From CAYVZU01 sp964455935 (GTDB taxonomy: Bacteria; Fibrobacterota; CAYVZU01), in contig CAYVZU010000023.1 of NCBI GenBank assembly GCA_964455935.1, positions 1 through 38,535 on the forward strand: a stretch of DNA of 38,535 nt, read 5' to 3'. This document shows positions 24,301 through 34,324 of the stretch, piece by piece. Each line of letters begins with the position of its first letter. The stretch's first letter is position 1. The notes beneath the pieces are model-generated. The model made no database searches. It was given only the letters and a program-made list of their open reading frames with translations, and was not told the DNA's origin. Made by a program: the position numbers and the translations under genes.

Positions 24301-24641
24301 GCTGGTGGGAATACGACGAGAACACAGACGACTACATCATGAGCGCGCCCATCGTGCGCTGCAATTTTCAGATTGCCGAACGAACCAAGCTGGAAATGGG
24401 AATTCAATGGCAGCGCAATTACGACCGGATTACGCAGACCGGCAGCTATTCGAAGGTGTCCAAAGTGGCGCAGATTGTCAGTAAGGACAGCTATGCAGGC
24501 TACAACGTCTCAATCATGTTCGGGGTCAATGTTCAGGATACCGAGGGTGATACGAACCTTCGCGATCCCATTTTGATCACCGGGCTCCCATACAATCCAC
24601 ATTATTCAACGGTCTTTGCCCGGATCTATGCGGGTCTGTAA
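21331..24641 (+). CDS. Large exported, probably outer-membrane, protein A (interrupted by an assembly gap)
   Basis: About 1,100 residues with a signal peptide (cleavage probably after AQA, residue 25). It is a full-length paralog of the next gene, sharing SYYDLFGAHITDGF, GDQIKTRFTPFTLN, IPDEIHFEFYDLT and a YAGL terminus. Ten Ns at 22338-22347 shift the frame. The sequence after the gap (WEPVLVTFRP) aligns with GPVLVAFQP of the paralog, so this is one intact gene and the gap is nominal. Three EF-hand-like calcium loops begin at 23139, 23349 and 23433. The rest is rich in short alternating strands suited to a beta-barrel or sheet. No named family is recognised. GGAGGAG precedes the ATG. Confidence 0.8.
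22338..22347. other. Assembly gap (10 N)
   Basis: Ten undetermined bases break the frame of protein A. Aligned with the paralog, the true gap would be about 8 bases, since that length restores the frame and the residue count between LPR and PVLV. Confidence 0.9.
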
Positions 24642-24659
24642 GCTGAGCAGCTCATTCGT

Positions 24660-27600
24660 ATGGCGTTGAAAAGACACTTATTTCGGGCTTTCGCGGCAAT
24701 TGCGTTGCCGCTGTTGTGGTGCAATGCCCTTGCCGAGGGCGAGTCCGCATCCGGATCCCGTTTTTACCAGAACTATGGCAGCGAGCCTTACTCCAGAGAG
24801 GACGTGAAGCGCGATGCCGAGAGTTACTACGACCTATTCGGCGACCATATAACCGACGGGTTTCAGGTTTATAATCTGCACAACGACCGGACCTCGTATT
24901 CGCTGACCAACAGCAAGGGATTTGATTCGCTGGGATTGGCCGTAAGCCAGGAATGGGCGACTTCCCATTATTGGGACAACTTCACCAATCTGGTAATCAC
25001 CCGCGACGAAATCGGCGGGCTCAAGAGCACCATTCTTATGGGCGATCAGATCAAAACGCGGTTCACGCCATTTACCCTCAATATGTCAAATTACAAGGGG
25101 ATTCGATGGGATGTCTGGAGCCAGCGGTTAAAGCTGACGGCCCTGGCCAGCCGTACGCGACCCGGCGCAATGGCGCGCGCGGGCATTCAGAGAATCGTGT
25201 CCAACGTAACCAGTCCGCTGATTGACGGCTCTTTCGTGGATTACCCAAGCGGCCAATGGACCCCCGAAAGCGATTGGATAACAACCGGAAAACTGAACTC
25301 CGACAAATCCACCGACAGCGCTAAGGGCTTCACCGACTATTCCAACAAATCACCGTACAGCGATTACGATTTCTTCTGGGGCCTGCACGCCGAGACCGAT
25401 TTGGGCCAGTATCTGCAGGCAGGTCTGACATACATGAACCACCACCATACCGATCTGGCCAAAGGCGAGGAGCTGCGCGGAAATATCCCGGATGCGTGGA
25501 TTCCCGAAGAAATCCATTTTGAATTCTACGATCTCACCTATGACCGCACCGATGATGCCGGCTGTTTTATCGATGGACCCGACAACTTTCGGATGAAAAT
25601 TGTTTCCAAGGAAGGCGTAGAGCACGATGCCGGCGGGCCTTCGGCCTGCTATGCAGTCTCGATGGTCGATTCCACGTTCTACAGTGTTCGCCTGCCTCGG
25701 ACCGCGCACGGCCTAGGCCCGGTTTTGGTCGCATTCCAGCCGCTTGCACCTCAGATTCCACACGGTTTGGATGCCCAGCAGATCCGGCATGTCAAATTTA
25801 CATACAATGTAGCCGGCAATTACCTTGTTTTTGTGAGTACCGATAAATTTATCCCGCCGGGTATTCCGGCCTACATTGACGAAAGTGGAACCCGCACCGT
25901 TACATACGGTGAGCCATTCCATGTCAGCGTGAGCAATATGTTCCAGAACGGAATTCCCTTTAGCGGAGAATCGAAACAGGGAGGTCTCGTATCCGGGCGG
26001 GAAGGCGTCACGTATTTCGGCGATTTCATCGCAAAGAGTCCGCATCCGACGCCATTGTCCAGGCAGGATTTCGACAATTCGGTTTCGGCCTTCATTTTAA
26101 ACCCGGCGGCCGGCGCACCCGTAAATTATCGGCCATACTCGTATGAGTTTGCGATTCGGGTAAACTCGATCACCTACGGGGCCAATTTCCGCTCCCAGAT
26201 CCTTGGGGCGAATCTTTCGGGCGAGGTGGCCGTTAACATCAAAGACAGCAAGTTTCCGGGCAAAGCGAACGATTTGGAATATTACGCGTCCCGACAGGAA
26301 CGCAATCTGGTACTGCAGTTCAAAGCCAACCGTGAATTTGGCGAGAAATTCCGGATGGACGCGGAGGGCTACAGAATCGACCCCAATTTCGAGACGAACT
26401 TGACCGAATTTCAACCCAGCCTTTTCATTTCCAAAGCATACTACGCCTATCCACGCAATCGCACGGGCAACTTCACCTACTCCCTGGATTATCTGAATTA
26501 TCCCAAGCCACTGAGCAACGAATGGCTTTCCGTTGATGATAACGAGGACAATGACATTCTTGTGGAAAACGGCCGTCGACACTACCCGTCCAATACGGGC
26601 GAATTAGATGCCTACCAATTTTATTATAACGATCAGATACTAAGGACCTCGTTTATCGGACAGACGAACCTGGCCAGGACCGTGCTTCTGCCCACGGGCA
26701 TGGAGAAGATCTACGACGACCCCAATGGCGTGATTCCCGACCGATATGACCGGAATAAGAACGGGACCGTGGACTATGAAGAAGATTTTCTGCTTTATAG
26801 CAGCGATCCACCCCTTTTCGACCTGGCAAATGATATGAATTTCAACGGCGTCTTCGACAATGAAGAAGACGATATGCTGCCCGACTATCCCTACCAACTG
26901 CCGTATACGATCACCTCGAATGCCTATATGTCCAATGGCCTGCAGGGCTTGCGCGCCAAAACCCGTTTCCGTCCCACGGGGGCACTAGAATTGAATGTGG
27001 GCACGGTCATCGAGAGCGCCCGCAATATGAACCTGACGGGTAATTACTTTGAAAGTGGAGATAAGCCCGAAAATGGGGAAGGGGTTTCCCGGATCCTGTA
27101 TGGCAGTGAAATGTGGAGAGTCGCGGCGCGCGAGCGCAGAATGGATTACTTCCTTGGCAACGAGACCTTTCTGGTGCAGGACGGCATCCGCAACGACGCT
27201 ATTCAGACCCGGGGAGCCGGCGTGTATCGTTTTGTTCCGGATCCCATGCGTTTCCGCAACGCTATCGTGAATAACCTTATTGGCGGCCTTAATTTGAGCG
27301 ATATCCCCAATTTGGAAATCGGAACCAGAGCCATGTTGGGTATCGAGTTGATGCGGTCGCTGCCGGGCCAGGAATTCTACATCACGCGCATGCGGACCTA
27401 TCTGACCAGTGCCAACGAGGATTCCATCGCCTATGAGGCGGGTTGGGAAGAATACGGCAAGCGCACTATCGGCAAAGCCTATCTCATCCAGAAGTTCGGC
27501 TACCGCAAGACATGGGATTATTCGTTCGAGGGTTGGCGCGCGGCATTGAATCTTCTCAACCGGCTCGAAATTCTGCCGCGCTACAAAATTTCCTACGAAT

Positions 27601-28049
27601 TCCGCCGCAATTTAAGCGAAGGACCAACCGAGCGCGACCCCCGGCAGGAGGAGAATTTCTTCGCCCAGCACCTGTTGTCGCCTGCCGAGCAGACCCAAAT
27701 TCGCAACAGCTGGATCGAATACGATCTCAACACCGAGAGCTTGCTGATGAGCGTCCCCATTCTGCTCTGCAATTTCCAAATCGCCAGCCGTACCCGGATC
27801 GAGAGCGGAATTCAGTGGGAGCGTGTATACGACCGCATCGTTCAAACCAACAGCTATTCCAAAACCACAAAGATCGCGCAGCTTGTGAGCCGTGACAACT
27901 ACAACGGGTACAATATCGCAATCATGTTCGGCATCTATGTGGCCGATACCCGAGCCGACGCCAATCTTCGGAACGAATTGCTCGACACGGGTGTCCGTCT
28001 CAACGAACACAGGTCCGAGATTTTTGCCAAAATATACGCAGGCCTCTGA
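24660..28049 (+). CDS. Large exported, probably outer-membrane, protein B (paralog of A)
   Basis: A 1,129-residue protein with a signal peptide (cleavage probably after ALA, residue 25). It is homologous to protein A along its whole length and follows it by 18 bases, a tandem duplication that has since diverged. EF-hand-like loops start at residues 626 (DDNEDNDILVEN), 697 (DRNKNGTVDYEE, a canonical 12-residue loop) and 725 (DMNFNGVFDNEE, also canonical). The C-terminus has repeated strand-like segments and ends AKIYAGL. Its position upstream of ExbB/ExbD suggests it is an outer-membrane partner of the motor. I do not recognise a family. Confidence 0.85.
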   Translation: MALKRHLFRAFAAIALPLLWCNALAEGESASGSRFYQNYGSEPYSREDVKRDAESYYDLFGDHITDGFQVYNLHNDRTSYSLTNSKGFDSLGLAVSQEWATSHYWDNFTNLVITRDEIGGLKSTILMGDQIKTRFTPFTLNMSNYKGIRWDVWSQRLKLTALASRTRPGAMARAGIQRIVSNVTSPLIDGSFVDYPSGQWTPESDWITTGKLNSDKSTDSAKGFTDYSNKSPYSDYDFFWGLHAETDLGQYLQAGLTYMNHHHTDLAKGEELRGNIPDAWIPEEIHFEFYDLTYDRTDDAGCFIDGPDNFRMKIVSKEGVEHDAGGPSACYAVSMVDSTFYSVRLPRTAHGLGPVLVAFQPLAPQIPHGLDAQQIRHVKFTYNVAGNYLVFVSTDKFIPPGIPAYIDESGTRTVTYGEPFHVSVSNMFQNGIPFSGESKQGGLVSGREGVTYFGDFIAKSPHPTPLSRQDFDNSVSAFILNPAAGAPVNYRPYSYEFAIRVNSITYGANFRSQILGANLSGEVAVNIKDSKFPGKANDLEYYASRQERNLVLQFKANREFGEKFRMDAEGYRIDPNFETNLTEFQPSLFISKAYYAYPRNRTGNFTYSLDYLNYPKPLSNEWLSVDDNEDNDILVENGRRHYPSNTGELDAYQFYYNDQILRTSFIGQTNLARTVLLPTGMEKIYDDPNGVIPDRYDRNKNGTVDYEEDFLLYSSDPPLFDLANDMNFNGVFDNEEDDMLPDYPYQLPYTITSNAYMSNGLQGLRAKTRFRPTGALELNVGTVIESARNMNLTGNYFESGDKPENGEGVSRILYGSEMWRVAARERRMDYFLGNETFLVQDGIRNDAIQTRGAGVYRFVPDPMRFRNAIVNNLIGGLNLSDIPNLEIGTRAMLGIELMRSLPGQEFYITRMRTYLTSANEDSIAYEAGWEEYGKRTIGKAYLIQKFGYRKTWDYSFEGWRAALNLLNRLEILPRYKISYEFRRNLSEGPTERDPRQEENFFAQHLLSPAEQTQIRNSWIEYDLNTESLLMSVPILLCNFQIASRTRIESGIQWERVYDRIVQTNSYSKTTKIAQLVSRDNYNGYNIAIMFGIYVADTRADANLRNELLDTGVRLNEHRSEIFAKIYAGL

Positions 28050-28067
28050 TCCGAAAGGGAGGAACCA

Positions 28068-28580
28068 ATGAACGCAATAAAAAGAACCATGGCCACCGTG
28101 CTGCTGTTGGGCGCACTGTCTTCATCCTGGGCGGTGAACGGAGGCGCTCTCACCCAGTCTCTGATCTTGCCGGGAATGGGGCAGATGGCCAGTGGCGGCC
28201 ATCATGTCTACATCGGCCTGGGATTCCTTTGCGCTGAAGTCGCCGCCATTCATGCGGTCTTCAACGCTATGTCAAAGGCCGATACCTACCAGGAAGAGAC
28301 TGTCATTTACCAACGACAATACGATCTGGCTACGAGCTACGACGAGCGTTTGGCCCTTCGAACCCAATGGGACCGGGCTTACACCAATGCCGATACGAAA
28401 TCCAAGGAAATGATGTTATGGGCGACCCTTGCCGGCGGAATCTGGGCGGCCAACGCTCTTGAGGCGTTTTTCTTCAGCCCCAGCCGCGAAGAAGAGGCCG
28501 CTATCGAAAATACCAAGCCGCATTTAGCTATGACCACGAATGGGGAAAATATCCAATTGCGCTGGACCGGCCGTTTCTAA
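28068..28580 (+). CDS. Small membrane protein, DUF5683-like
   Basis: 170 residues: a signal peptide (about 1-22), then TQSLILPGMGQMASGGHHVYIGLGFL, the SLxLPGxGQ pattern seen in DUF5683-type proteins. Two membrane helices follow (about 45-65 and 122-142). A charged, tyrosine-rich stretch lies between them. The function is unknown in the family. GGGAGGA precedes the ATG, and it lies 18 bases after protein B and 14 before the lipoprotein gene, so it is part of the operon. Confidence 0.75.
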   Translation: MNAIKRTMATVLLLGALSSSWAVNGGALTQSLILPGMGQMASGGHHVYIGLGFLCAEVAAIHAVFNAMSKADTYQEETVIYQRQYDLATSYDERLALRTQWDRAYTNADTKSKEMMLWATLAGGIWAANALEAFFFSPSREEEAAIENTKPHLAMTTNGENIQLRWTGRF

Positions 28581-28594
28581 AAAGGGGATTTCCA

Positions 28595-30316
28595 ATGCGA
28601 ACGAAAACCGTAATTTTGCCAATCGCCGCGGCGCTCCTTCTTACCGTTCTTTGCACTGAGAAGCCGTTGCCGCCCACTAGCACAGCTAACGATGAACTGC
28701 GAACCGATCCCGTGACTGCCACGTTCGATCCCGGTTCGGACAAGGTGAATGTCTCTTGGACCGCGCCCGTTTCGAGTGTCCGTCAGACGATCGGCTACAG
28801 AATCTATTCGGCCTGGGGAACCGCGGTGGCCGAAGAGGACTTTTCCGCTATCGATACGATTATCCCGGCCGGAGTGGCGTCATTTCAGGCCCTGCCCGGG
28901 GTTGGCGACGGCATTTACCATTATAAGGTGGCGGCCTTATGGCTGCATCCGTTAACCATTGGCGGAGTCGTGGTGGGTGCCGATACGGTCGAGGGCGCGT
29001 TATCCTACGAGGACACGGCGCATGTGCGGACCACCATCTCCGGCGGAATGATCACGATCAACAACGGTGCTTCGCATACCATGACCAGAACGGTAAGCAT
29101 AACGCTGACGCCTCTTGAAAATTTTACCAGCTGTCAGGTGCTGGATTCAGGCGCGGTGGAATCGATAGCTCCCAGCGGTAACGGCGTGGCTGCCAATCCC
29201 ATTGCCAATGTTGTGTTGGATCCGGGGAGCGGCACCAAGGAAGTTTATGTCAGGGCTACAAAACTGGATCAGTCGCAAATCATTCTTAAAAGCTTCATCA
29301 AGATCCAGCCTTACATCTGCAAACTGGTGGTGCGCAATGCGGATTTGCGCAAGGCGGAAGGCGTAAATGGAAAATTGACCTCGCAGAAGAATGTTCAGTT
29401 CTCAGTGCAGATCTACGGTGATAGCACGTTCTCGGAATCCTGCTATGTCTGGGTTGCAACCAGCGGCGCCGGCAAGGCGTTACTGGATACTTCCAAAGAC
29501 TTGGTCGAAACCGCGCCCCACGGATATCGGCTCAACACGTTGAACGAAGACACGGTTTTCGAATACAATGTTGCCGATCCGGCCAGCTATACCAAATGCG
29601 TTTACACAACCCCTGCGGGAAAAAACCTCGCAAACCGCAGGCCCGGCGCCTGGTACGGCGGGAAAGATTCGGTTGGGTTCACGGCAACCGGATATGCGAA
29701 GGGCTCGCTGTTTTATCTTAGCGATGCGATCCAGAACGATGAACTCTACAAAATGGGGCTTAAAGAGTTCTATGTGATGGCCAGGCTCAAGGGTAAGCAC
29801 TTCAATGATGACCGCTACGTCTGGTCGAAAATCACGGAATCGACCCTCTATAATTGGGACTTTTATCCGCCCGCCGTCTATTTACGAGCTTCCGATAAGG
29901 TCTACACGAATCCCACCCCAGTGCCCAACGACACGGTTACCGGGCCCATTGATGTGGTGCTCACAACCGGACAGGCAGTCAAGGATATGGGGCGGTCGTA
30001 TCCAACCGAAATCAGGCTCTATTTTGCCCAAACCACGAAAGATCCGGCCGCCATTACACTCGGGGACATCCTGTCGAGTCGTCATATCGTCTACAGCATG
30101 CCCTTCAATACCGATGATTGGTTTGTCAAAAACATCGGGTGGGTGGGCATGATCGATCCCACGAAGCCGGGCGCCGAGTGGATCTCGGGGAAATACGCGA
30201 TGGCCTTGGTGACTAGTGATAATTATGGAAACACGGGCTTTGCGCCGGTGGACCGCAATACGGCCAGTCCTTTGTCCACAAATCCCATCGTCATTCATAT
30301 CCAGACCGGGAAGTAG
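28595..30316 (+). CDS. Putative surface or periplasmic lipoprotein with Fn3-like N-terminus
   Basis: 573 residues. The N-terminus has a hydrophobic signal ending LLLTVLC, a lipoprotein-like site although leucine just before the cysteine is not classical, followed by a proline-rich linker. Residues about 38-130 (KVNVSWTAPVSSVRQTIGYRIYS and on) look like a fibronectin type III domain. The rest is beta-rich, with several cysteines and no family I recognise. It sits between the DUF5683-like gene and the TPR gene with spacings of 14 and 5 bases, so it is likely a structural component of the same envelope complex. Confidence 0.75.
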   Translation: MRTKTVILPIAAALLLTVLCTEKPLPPTSTANDELRTDPVTATFDPGSDKVNVSWTAPVSSVRQTIGYRIYSAWGTAVAEEDFSAIDTIIPAGVASFQALPGVGDGIYHYKVAALWLHPLTIGGVVVGADTVEGALSYEDTAHVRTTISGGMITINNGASHTMTRTVSITLTPLENFTSCQVLDSGAVESIAPSGNGVAANPIANVVLDPGSGTKEVYVRATKLDQSQIILKSFIKIQPYICKLVVRNADLRKAEGVNGKLTSQKNVQFSVQIYGDSTFSESCYVWVATSGAGKALLDTSKDLVETAPHGYRLNTLNEDTVFEYNVADPASYTKCVYTTPAGKNLANRRPGAWYGGKDSVGFTATGYAKGSLFYLSDAIQNDELYKMGLKEFYVMARLKGKHFNDDRYVWSKITESTLYNWDFYPPAVYLRASDKVYTNPTPVPNDTVTGPIDVVLTTGQAVKDMGRSYPTEIRLYFAQTTKDPAAITLGDILSSRHIVYSMPFNTDDWFVKNIGWVGMIDPTKPGAEWISGKYAMALVTSDNYGNTGFAPVDRNTASPLSTNPIVIHIQTGK

Positions 30317-30321
30317 GCTGA

Positions 30322-33300
30322 ATGTACTGGCTTATCGGCACCGCCATTTTTGCGCTTTTCGCGGCCATCTCGCCGTTGAACCAGTTGGTGTTTCACACCG
30401 AGAATTTGGACGAGATGCGCCGCGAAGGTCGGACCCGGCTGGCCAAGGCCGAGGCCCTGATTGGCGAGCAGAGCTACGAGGCGGCCCGCGAATCTCTGGC
30501 CACGATCGTCAGCCGGTTTGAGAGCAAAAAAGACTACATGAGCCTGTACATTGTGCAGACCGCGATGTATTATGCGGGCACCAGTTTTCGCAATGAATTT
30601 CGGTATGACGAGTCGATCCGGGCCATGAATAAACTAGTGGAGAAGTACCCCGAAACCCCCTATGCGGAAATGGTCTTCTTCACCAACGGCCAATCCTATA
30701 AGGATGCGCAGAAATATAGGGCGGCCATAGAGGAATTCGAAAAACTCGAACGAAACCGGGCCGTTGCCCGTGAGTTTCCCAAGTATAAGAACGTCGATTT
30801 GGAAACGGAGAAATACGTTGACATCGACAAGCTTGGCATGGCCAAGAAGTCCGATAATAAAGTGAAGGTCTATACACGGGAAATGCAGGAGCAAGAGGCC
30901 AAAGGGAAGCAGCAAGAGGAAGCCGCCAACACACTGTGCGATGCGGTCATTGAGATCGGCAGCTGTCATCTTGAATTGAATGAGACACAGAAAGCCCGGG
31001 ACCAATATGCTCTTGTTGCGAAGTTCTTCTCTTCTTCCGACAAAGTTGATGACGCGCAAAAGTTCATTGCCGATTCTTACCTTCGCGAAGGCAATGTCGC
31101 CTTGGGCGAAGTCGAACGCGTCGAGGCCGGGCAAAAGAAGCAGCAGATAGAAAGGGCGAATGCCCATTTCCAGCGCGCGGTCCAATCGTATCTGCGTTTC
31201 ATCAACGTATACACGCAAAGTGACCTGATCGCTAAAGCCTACATCGGACTTGGCGATGCGTATTCGAAAATGGGTGATGCCCAAAATTCGAAAGCCACAT
31301 TCGAGCGCGCCATTGGTGTCGTCAAAGAGCCGGAAAAGCAGGCCAGGACCCAGCTTGATATTGGCGGCTATTTCGATTCGGAGAAACGCTGGGATGAGGC
31401 GATTGAAGCGTACGCGAAAGTTCTGCAGAACTTCTCGAAAACCCAGGTTGCCTCCAACGCTGTATACCTTACGGGTGTCTGCTACGAAGCAAAAGGCGAT
31501 ACGGCCAAGGCAATCGAATATTTTAGAGATCTTTGCTCGTATTACAAAACCAGCCAATTCTTCCCTTCGGCGGCCTTTAAATTGGGCCTAAACTACCAGA
31601 AAGTCGACGACTATAAGCAAGCCCTTCAGTACTTCCGGGCCGGGATTCAGCTTTACCCAAACAGCCCCCAGGCGGCCCAGACGCAATACCAGATCGGCGT
31701 GCTGTTCAAGAACAAAAAAGAATACGCCGCGGCGATTGAGGAATTTCAATACCTGGTGGACAACTACGAAGGCGAGTGGGGGTCCAAGGCCCTGTTCGAG
31801 ATGGTGGACTGCTACAAACGAATGGGCGATATGGACAAAGCCAAGGAAACCGCGGCCAAGATCAAGGACAACACCGAGCTGGTGATCGAGTCCTACAAGC
31901 TGCTGGGCATTGGCGCCTCTACGCCCGAGGAGGAGTTGAAGCTGTGGCAGGGAAAAGTCGCCGAAGCGCCGGACGACAAGGCCAAAGTGGCTTCTTTGAT
32001 GGAAGTGGCCCAAATTCAGCTTTACAAGTTGGAACAGTTCGATTCGGCGTTCGTGAACTACCAGACGATCCTGCAGCTTACCGACGATGAAATCCGCAAA
32101 ATCAATGCGCAGGTCGGCATCGGCCAGGTCTATGTAAACCAAGGAAAGTATGAAGATGCCCGTAAGATCTATCAGTCGATTTTGGATAATTCGAAGACAG
32201 CCGATGCGGTCCGGGTCCAGATTGAATACAAAGTTTTCGATTCCTACCGGCGCGAGGGGCAATTCGATAAGGCGCGCGAGGGATTCCGTGTTTTTGTCGA
32301 AAAGAATCGCGCCAATGACCTCGCCCCCTATGCGCAATTCTCGATCGGCGTCTGCTTTTCGGAGCAGAAGAAGTACGACGAGGCGATCAAGGAATATGCC
32401 CGGGTGCTGGACGAATTCAAGCAGAGCGAGGTCTTTGGCCAGACCATTTTGGCTGCGGGAACCGCTCACAAAGACAAAGGCGAGTTTGACGAAGCGATCC
32501 GTTTCTGGCTCAAGCACCTCAAGGATACTCCGGGTTTGGATGTGGCGCCCCAGATATATTTCCAGATCGGCAATATTTATAAGGAGAACAAACAAGATCT
32601 TAGCAAGGCCATCGAGTATCTTGGAAAGGTGCTGGATTTTCCCAACTCGCCGCTTTTCTCAACGGCCGCCTACCTGGTCGGTGACTGCTATGCGCAGCTG
32701 AATCAGGATTCAAAAGCCCTGTCTTACTTCGAGAAAGTGAAACCGGAAGATAAAAGTATCCGGCGCGCGGCCGATGCGGAAATGGGGAAGATCCTGGGCA
32801 AGACCAATCCTCAGGCCGCCATTGCCGCGTACAATCGTATCGTCATTGCCGCGGAAACGGATTTTGAGCGCGCGGTCGCCGAAATGGGCAAAGGCGATGT
32901 CTACACCGGCATGAATCCGCCCCGGTATGAACTGGCCGCGGAGAGCTTTCACAAAGTTTACGCCGATTACCAAGGGGCCGGCGATACGCTGCGCGGCGGC
33001 GCGCTGGTCAAAGAGATCGATGCTTACAACCAGTTGCGGAAATTCGATCAGGTGATCCGGCTGGCCGACGCCATGGTTAAGGAGTTCCCCAGCAATCCGT
33101 ATGTGATCAATGCGATTTATTTTAAGGCGAACGCCTATTACTCCAGCGACCGATACGGCAAGGCCCGTGATGCCTTTGAAGACATCATCAAGCTCAATAC
33201 CTCTCCCGAGATCACCGAGGCCGCCTACTATCAGAAGGCCGATTGCCTTCTGTTCCTGAAAGAATACGATGCGGCCGTGCGTGAGTATAAACAGTACATC

Positions 33301-33597
33301 GCAAAATATCCCATCGGTAAATACGTGCCAATCAGCATTTACCAGATGGGAAACAGTTACTGGGCGCAGGAAGATTTTGAGAAGGCCCGCCTGCAATACG
33401 AGACCGTCGTCAACAAGTATCCGGACTTTTCCGAAGTCTGCAGCGCCAAAGGATTCCTGGGCTATTGCCTGGACCAGATCGGCCAATGGCAGAAGGCGCG
33501 CGCGCTATACAATCAGGTCCTGAAGAACCGGCAATGCCAGGGCGAGGCCCGCAAGTTCGCCAAGGACCAGCTCGACAAGAATTTGGTTACACACTAG
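30322..33597 (+). CDS. Giant TPR-repeat scaffold protein
   Basis: 1,091 residues: an N-terminal hydrophobic export or anchor segment (about 1-18), a charged helical part, then TPR units from about residue 40 to the end. Many have the pattern Y-x2-A-x2-Y/F-x3-L-x4-P/S, for example KRWDEAIEAYAKVLQNFSKTQ. TPR proteins next to Exb/Tol motors (YbgF/CpoB type, or GltE and GltI in Myxococcus) act as periplasmic adaptors. The gene starts five bases after the lipoprotein stop and ends 17 before exbB. It was probably built by repeated internal duplication. Confidence 0.88.
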   Translation: MYWLIGTAIFALFAAISPLNQLVFHTENLDEMRREGRTRLAKAEALIGEQSYEAARESLATIVSRFESKKDYMSLYIVQTAMYYAGTSFRNEFRYDESIRAMNKLVEKYPETPYAEMVFFTNGQSYKDAQKYRAAIEEFEKLERNRAVAREFPKYKNVDLETEKYVDIDKLGMAKKSDNKVKVYTREMQEQEAKGKQQEEAANTLCDAVIEIGSCHLELNETQKARDQYALVAKFFSSSDKVDDAQKFIADSYLREGNVALGEVERVEAGQKKQQIERANAHFQRAVQSYLRFINVYTQSDLIAKAYIGLGDAYSKMGDAQNSKATFERAIGVVKEPEKQARTQLDIGGYFDSEKRWDEAIEAYAKVLQNFSKTQVASNAVYLTGVCYEAKGDTAKAIEYFRDLCSYYKTSQFFPSAAFKLGLNYQKVDDYKQALQYFRAGIQLYPNSPQAAQTQYQIGVLFKNKKEYAAAIEEFQYLVDNYEGEWGSKALFEMVDCYKRMGDMDKAKETAAKIKDNTELVIESYKLLGIGASTPEEELKLWQGKVAEAPDDKAKVASLMEVAQIQLYKLEQFDSAFVNYQTILQLTDDEIRKINAQVGIGQVYVNQGKYEDARKIYQSILDNSKTADAVRVQIEYKVFDSYRREGQFDKAREGFRVFVEKNRANDLAPYAQFSIGVCFSEQKKYDEAIKEYARVLDEFKQSEVFGQTILAAGTAHKDKGEFDEAIRFWLKHLKDTPGLDVAPQIYFQIGNIYKENKQDLSKAIEYLGKVLDFPNSPLFSTAAYLVGDCYAQLNQDSKALSYFEKVKPEDKSIRRAADAEMGKILGKTNPQAAIAAYNRIVIAAETDFERAVAEMGKGDVYTGMNPPRYELAAESFHKVYADYQGAGDTLRGGALVKEIDAYNQLRKFDQVIRLADAMVKEFPSNPYVINAIYFKANAYYSSDRYGKARDAFEDIIKLNTSPEITEAAYYQKADCLLFLKEYDAAVREYKQYIAKYPIGKYVPISIYQMGNSYWAQEDFEKARLQYETVVNKYPDFSEVCSAKGFLGYCLDQIGQWQKARALYNQVLKNRQCQGEARKFAKDQLDKNLVTH

Positions 33598-33614
33598 TTT
33601 GAAGGAGGTTTTTT

Positions 33615-34313
33615 ATGGGTGGCGGTTTTTCGGGCATTAAATCCGGCTTTGATATTATCGGCTATTTTCTTGCCGGCGGCTTCTTCATGTGGCCCCTGCT
33701 GATTGTATCCATGCTTTCGGTCACATTTACGATCGAGCGGTTGATGGCCTTTTTTCTTCAGAAGCAGAAGCTGTCGCCAGCCACCTTTCTTAAAACTCTC
33801 GATGCGTTGATCGAGGAGCGAAAACCCCTAGATCAGATTGCCCAGGAGCTGGTCGTACTTTGCGAGAAGAAGAAGGGCGTGGCCGCCGAGATCTTTCGGG
33901 CCGGGCTGTCGAAGTTTCTAGATGCCATCAAGATGCAGCTCAATGCCATCGAGACCAAGCAGTGGATGCTGGGCGGTATTGAGGATTCGGCCAAAACCGA
34001 ACTTCCCGTGCTGGATTCGCACATTAATGTGATTGGCATCTGCTATACGGTCTCTCCCCTGCTGGGACTTCTTGGGACGGTGCAGGGAATGATTCAGGCT
34101 TTCATGGTCATGGCGCGTTCGGGCGGCGGCGCAAAGCCGGACGAACTGGCGGGCGGTATTGCCGTGGCCCTGATCACCACGGCCGCCGGATTGATCATCG
34201 CCATTCCCACCATGATTTTTCATGCATGGATCAAATCAACGGCCGAAGGATACATTAACCAGATCGAAGAAGCGGCTACTGAAATGGTCGACACAATGGT
34301 GCGTCCCGGTTAG
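33615..34313 (+). CDS. exbB: ExbB/TolQ/MotA-family proton-channel protein
   Basis: 232 residues with three membrane helices: about 16-43, 138-167 and 180-203. The conserved LLGLLGTVQGM segment carries T155, and ALITTAAGLIIAIP carries T188 and T189, the positions that line the proton path in ExbB/TolQ. The protein forms a pentamer around an ExbD dimer and turns proton flow into motion across the periplasm. GAAGGAGG precedes the ATG. No TonB, TolA or TolB is nearby, so its output is probably the envelope proteins of this operon. Confidence 0.92.
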   Translation: MGGGFSGIKSGFDIIGYFLAGGFFMWPLLIVSMLSVTFTIERLMAFFLQKQKLSPATFLKTLDALIEERKPLDQIAQELVVLCEKKKGVAAEIFRAGLSKFLDAIKMQLNAIETKQWMLGGIEDSAKTELPVLDSHINVIGICYTVSPLLGLLGTVQGMIQAFMVMARSGGGAKPDELAGGIAVALITTAAGLIIAIPTMIFHAWIKSTAEGYINQIEEAATEMVDTMVRPG

Positions 34314-34324
34314 GAGCGTCGCTG

